A stretch of 64,000 nucleotides of DNA from Rhynochetos jubatus (taxonomy: Eukaryota; Chordata; Aves; Eurypygiformes; Rhynochetidae). Below the pieces are notes generated by a model. The model did no database searches, was not told where the DNA came from, and worked only from the letters and a program-made list of their open reading frames with translations. Positions 61,352-64,000 of the stretch are shown piece after piece; position 1 is the stretch's first letter; every line of letters begins with the position of its first letter. Both the position numbers and the translations under genes were made by a program. The DNA lies in contig CM050649.1 in assembly GCA_027574665.1 (NCBI GenBank), forward strand, positions 60,726,150-60,790,149. Reading direction: 5' to 3'.

Positions 61352-64000
61352 AACATAATAATGAATGGGCTGGATTCCGCAGGAATTTAAGGGGGACTTA
61401 TGTGAGAAATTACCCAATTTGGTAGCATGTCAATAGTATCATACAAAGCCAAATTTGCCAAGATAAAATGTAGTAGTACAGTACAGTACAGTATAGTATA
61501 GTATAAAATGTATCAATTTAGGTACAGATGTAAGAAAATTGGAATCAAGTGGAAAATGTAATTAGGGCTTGTTGTTTAATTGGAAGGATACTGGAATTGA
61601 GAAAGAGAAGGACAAAGACAGGAAAAAAGAGGGTAAGCAGTGGGAAAAGAAATAATAAGTTATCCAAATCATGTGATCAGTGCTCTTCAGAGTTGGCAGC
61701 CATGTGGCTGATCATCATAGCCTACATCAGGACAATAAATCAATTTCTTTTTCCCACCATATACATATGTCAAATATGAGGTCAGGACAGAGTGCAGGTG
61801 ACTGGCTGCTTTCCCTGTCTAACAGGAAAACACCTAGACGGATCAAACATTCCAGCATCACTGTGTTAGTGCTCATTCCAAGCCCAACACTATCAGCATC
61901 TTCCTGCCACTTCCTTCCTGGATGTCTATGTTCCAGCTAAGAGTGTCCCTAGAGCATCTATCTTTATAGCTGAATCCACTCCTTATTTTCTGGTTCCTAA
62001 ATTTTTGGGACCCATGTATTCAGTTTCTTAAGCTATCTGAACTTTTGTTTGTTTGTTTGTTTCAGGTGGTTTCTTCTTTTTCTTTCCATTCCTCAATGTT
62101 CTCTTTTTTACTCTCTTCACAAGATTAAATTCCAATTTTGTTTTCAGGATAGCAAATATTTCCCCCTACTCTTCTTCTCCCTCATTTTCTTGTAAAGGAA
62201 AGCACCAGTCCCTAATTTATTTACTTAACAATGTCCATACTCCTCATCCCACATATCCATGTTGTTTTCCCTCTGACTTTCATACTATTTTCCAATAGTG
62301 CATTTTTTCTACACTGTCATCCTCAGTTAAGGCTCCTTGTGGCTACCTAAAAAATTATCATCCTCATCTTGATTTGGGTCTTATACTTTGGAAAGGCAAG
62401 TTGACCAATTATTCACCTTACACTGGAAACCAAGTGTACTTTGGGCACAGAAGCAACATTTCAGTCTTTGTGCAGTACTAGAAATCTAGCGGGACAGGAA
62501 CTTTACGGAAAATCTCAATTAGATTCTACAGCTAAGGCTTGAAACTTCTTTTGCTAGCAATCTTATGAAAGCTTGACTACTGCACTATAATAGCTGCTAG
62601 CAACATGGTCAGAGTTAAAATTTTAAAAGGCAGTCCTTAATGATATCTTTTCTCACCAGCAAAATAAATGATCCATTCTTCATAGGCAGCTGATCCCTCT
62701 GCAAAGCTTCCTACCCCTGCTCTGAGCCATGGCAGAGCTAGATTTCTTTGATGTATTTTGCTTTTACCTAATTCGTTTCCTCATTTCATTCTTAGAAGTA
62801 GTTGAACCACTTTTCCCTCCACTTTACTAAATTGAACCTAAGGAGATGCCAAGCAGGGAAAATCACATTCTGAATAATTCACTACTGATACTTTTTTATA
62901 GGTAGCAGAAAACAGTCTTCTAAAGGTCTTGTGTGGTAAGGACAGTCCTGCATCATTCTGACTGGAAAATTATCTAGAGTGTGTGCAGATTTTATTTTCT
63001 ATGTGTAGATTGCACAGAGAGTAGGATTTTTTTTAGATTTACCACATATCCGAACATCACATTTTCTATTACATAAACACACATGCAATTATCACTTCCT
63101 AAACATAGCTGTTAACAGCACAAATTAAGGTTGACCTATTGAGGGATGGTACAAAGTTAGTCCAAGTCATCCTAAGTATATCTGTAGAAGTCCCTTAAAT
63201 ACTTAAAATTTAGAGAAGGTCATATTATTAGTTGGATTATACCAAAGAATAAAATTACTGAAGCCTCTTGTGACACTTTTCCACTAAGAAAATTCTTATT
63301 TTCTCAGTTCAACTATTGCATTTTCCCAGAAGAAAAATATTTCTTATAGTTTTTTCAGTAATTATTAGATTTATATTCTAAATCTAAGACCCAATTCCTA
63401 ACCATATTAATTGTAATTGTACTGGGAAGATTATCACTAGCAGCCAAGTATGCAAGCAGTCTTGTCAAATAAAAAGTTATTTGGAGATTTTGTTGGACAA
63501 GTGTTTTAGGAATATTTTATGGCTAGAGGTCAAAAAAAATCACACAACCCAGTAGCCAAAAAGCAAAGAGTCATGTGAATACCAACAAATGTCAAAGATA
63601 GCAGGGCAGTTGGCAGATTTGCCATAGAATTACCTTCTCATCAAAGTGAAAGAAGGAGCAGAAGAGGAGATACAATGTTGTCCTTAAAAAGGCCAAGCAA
63701 AAGAAAATGCACATAGTATCCAAAAGTATAATCAGGAAATAGAAATATATAGTTTTATGTCTTTTTCTTTCTACATGACCGTCTGCATTCATTCAGATAT
63801 AGAAATAAAATTGTGGTCAGACCAGCCAATGTATTACAGCAACACTGAGCACTTGAAAATAAGTCCATCTCCAGAAAAGAGAGATGGCTAATGAGGTTAT
63901 AGATATCTCACTGGACTATATAATTATAACATCTTTTAATTAAAAAAAAGCAGTCACCTCTGGAGAGACAAAAATTGTTTTGCAAACCATATAGTTGTCC
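61352..64000. other. Unassigned AT-rich DNA
   Basis: It holds a GTACA/GTATA microsatellite (61476-61505) and a TTTG run (62043-62062). No gene or transposon is recognised. Confidence 0.5.
61476..61505. repeat. (GTACA)3(GTATA)3 microsatellite
   Basis: Three GTACA units are followed directly by three GTATA units, with 'ataaaatgta' on both sides. Confidence 0.95.

Overview
This window looks like non-coding nuclear DNA of a bird. Two things show it. First, there are many copies of CR1 retrotransposons whose 3' ends read '...ggtcccttccaacccaaaccattctatgattct'-type tails. Second, there are several solo LTRs with the TGTGCTGG...CCACGACA termini known from avian ERVL-like retroviruses. The sequence is AT-rich with long A, T and CAAA-type runs and has one 13-base N gap (38192-38204). 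I found no host protein-coding exon, tRNA, rRNA, CRISPR array or bacterial-type operon that I could defend. The window is best read as a gene desert or the inside of a very long intron.

Layout. 1-1 kb: a CR1 copy split by a nested solo LTR. 1-11.2 kb: mostly unassigned AT-rich DNA with a perfect (CCAAA)15 array. 11.2-17.6 kb: the densest retroviral stretch, with solo LTRs at 11167-11758 (-), about 14175-14913 (+), 15953-16692 (+) and 17006-17588 (+), plus a minus-strand CR1 (12675-13540) that keeps a 208-codon open frame. 17.6-35 kb: four sizeable plus-strand CR1 copies (19835-21723, 24795-25614, 30669-30838, 33666-34539), small scraps, an LTR stub at 27534 and an unidentified coding-like relic at 22244-22429 (-). 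35181-35813: a GC-rich, CpG-containing solo LTR with a perfect 5-base target duplication. 35.8-48.5 kb: the N gap with an odd GC-rich, A-tailed segment, a solo LTR at 41231-41996 (-) with a 175-codon antisense frame, a minus CR1 at 46132 and an internal CR1 reverse-transcriptase fragment at 47695. 48.5-64 kb: quiet AT-rich DNA with CR1 copies at 54828-56018, 57254-57342 and 61066-61351.

Nothing here works together as a pathway. The only 'genes' are decayed reverse-transcriptase remnants with damaged catalytic motifs, stops and deletions, so no copy appears able to move on its own. Every LTR appears to be solo, with no gag, pol or env between any pair. I did not find a new biological system. 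The items most worth a second look are the unidentified relic at 22.2-22.4 kb, the antisense frame shared by two LTR copies, the GC-rich LTR at 35.2 kb, the segment beside the N gap, and several unique stretches whose composition resembles conserved non-coding elements. Family names were assigned from memory of avian repeats, without a database search.
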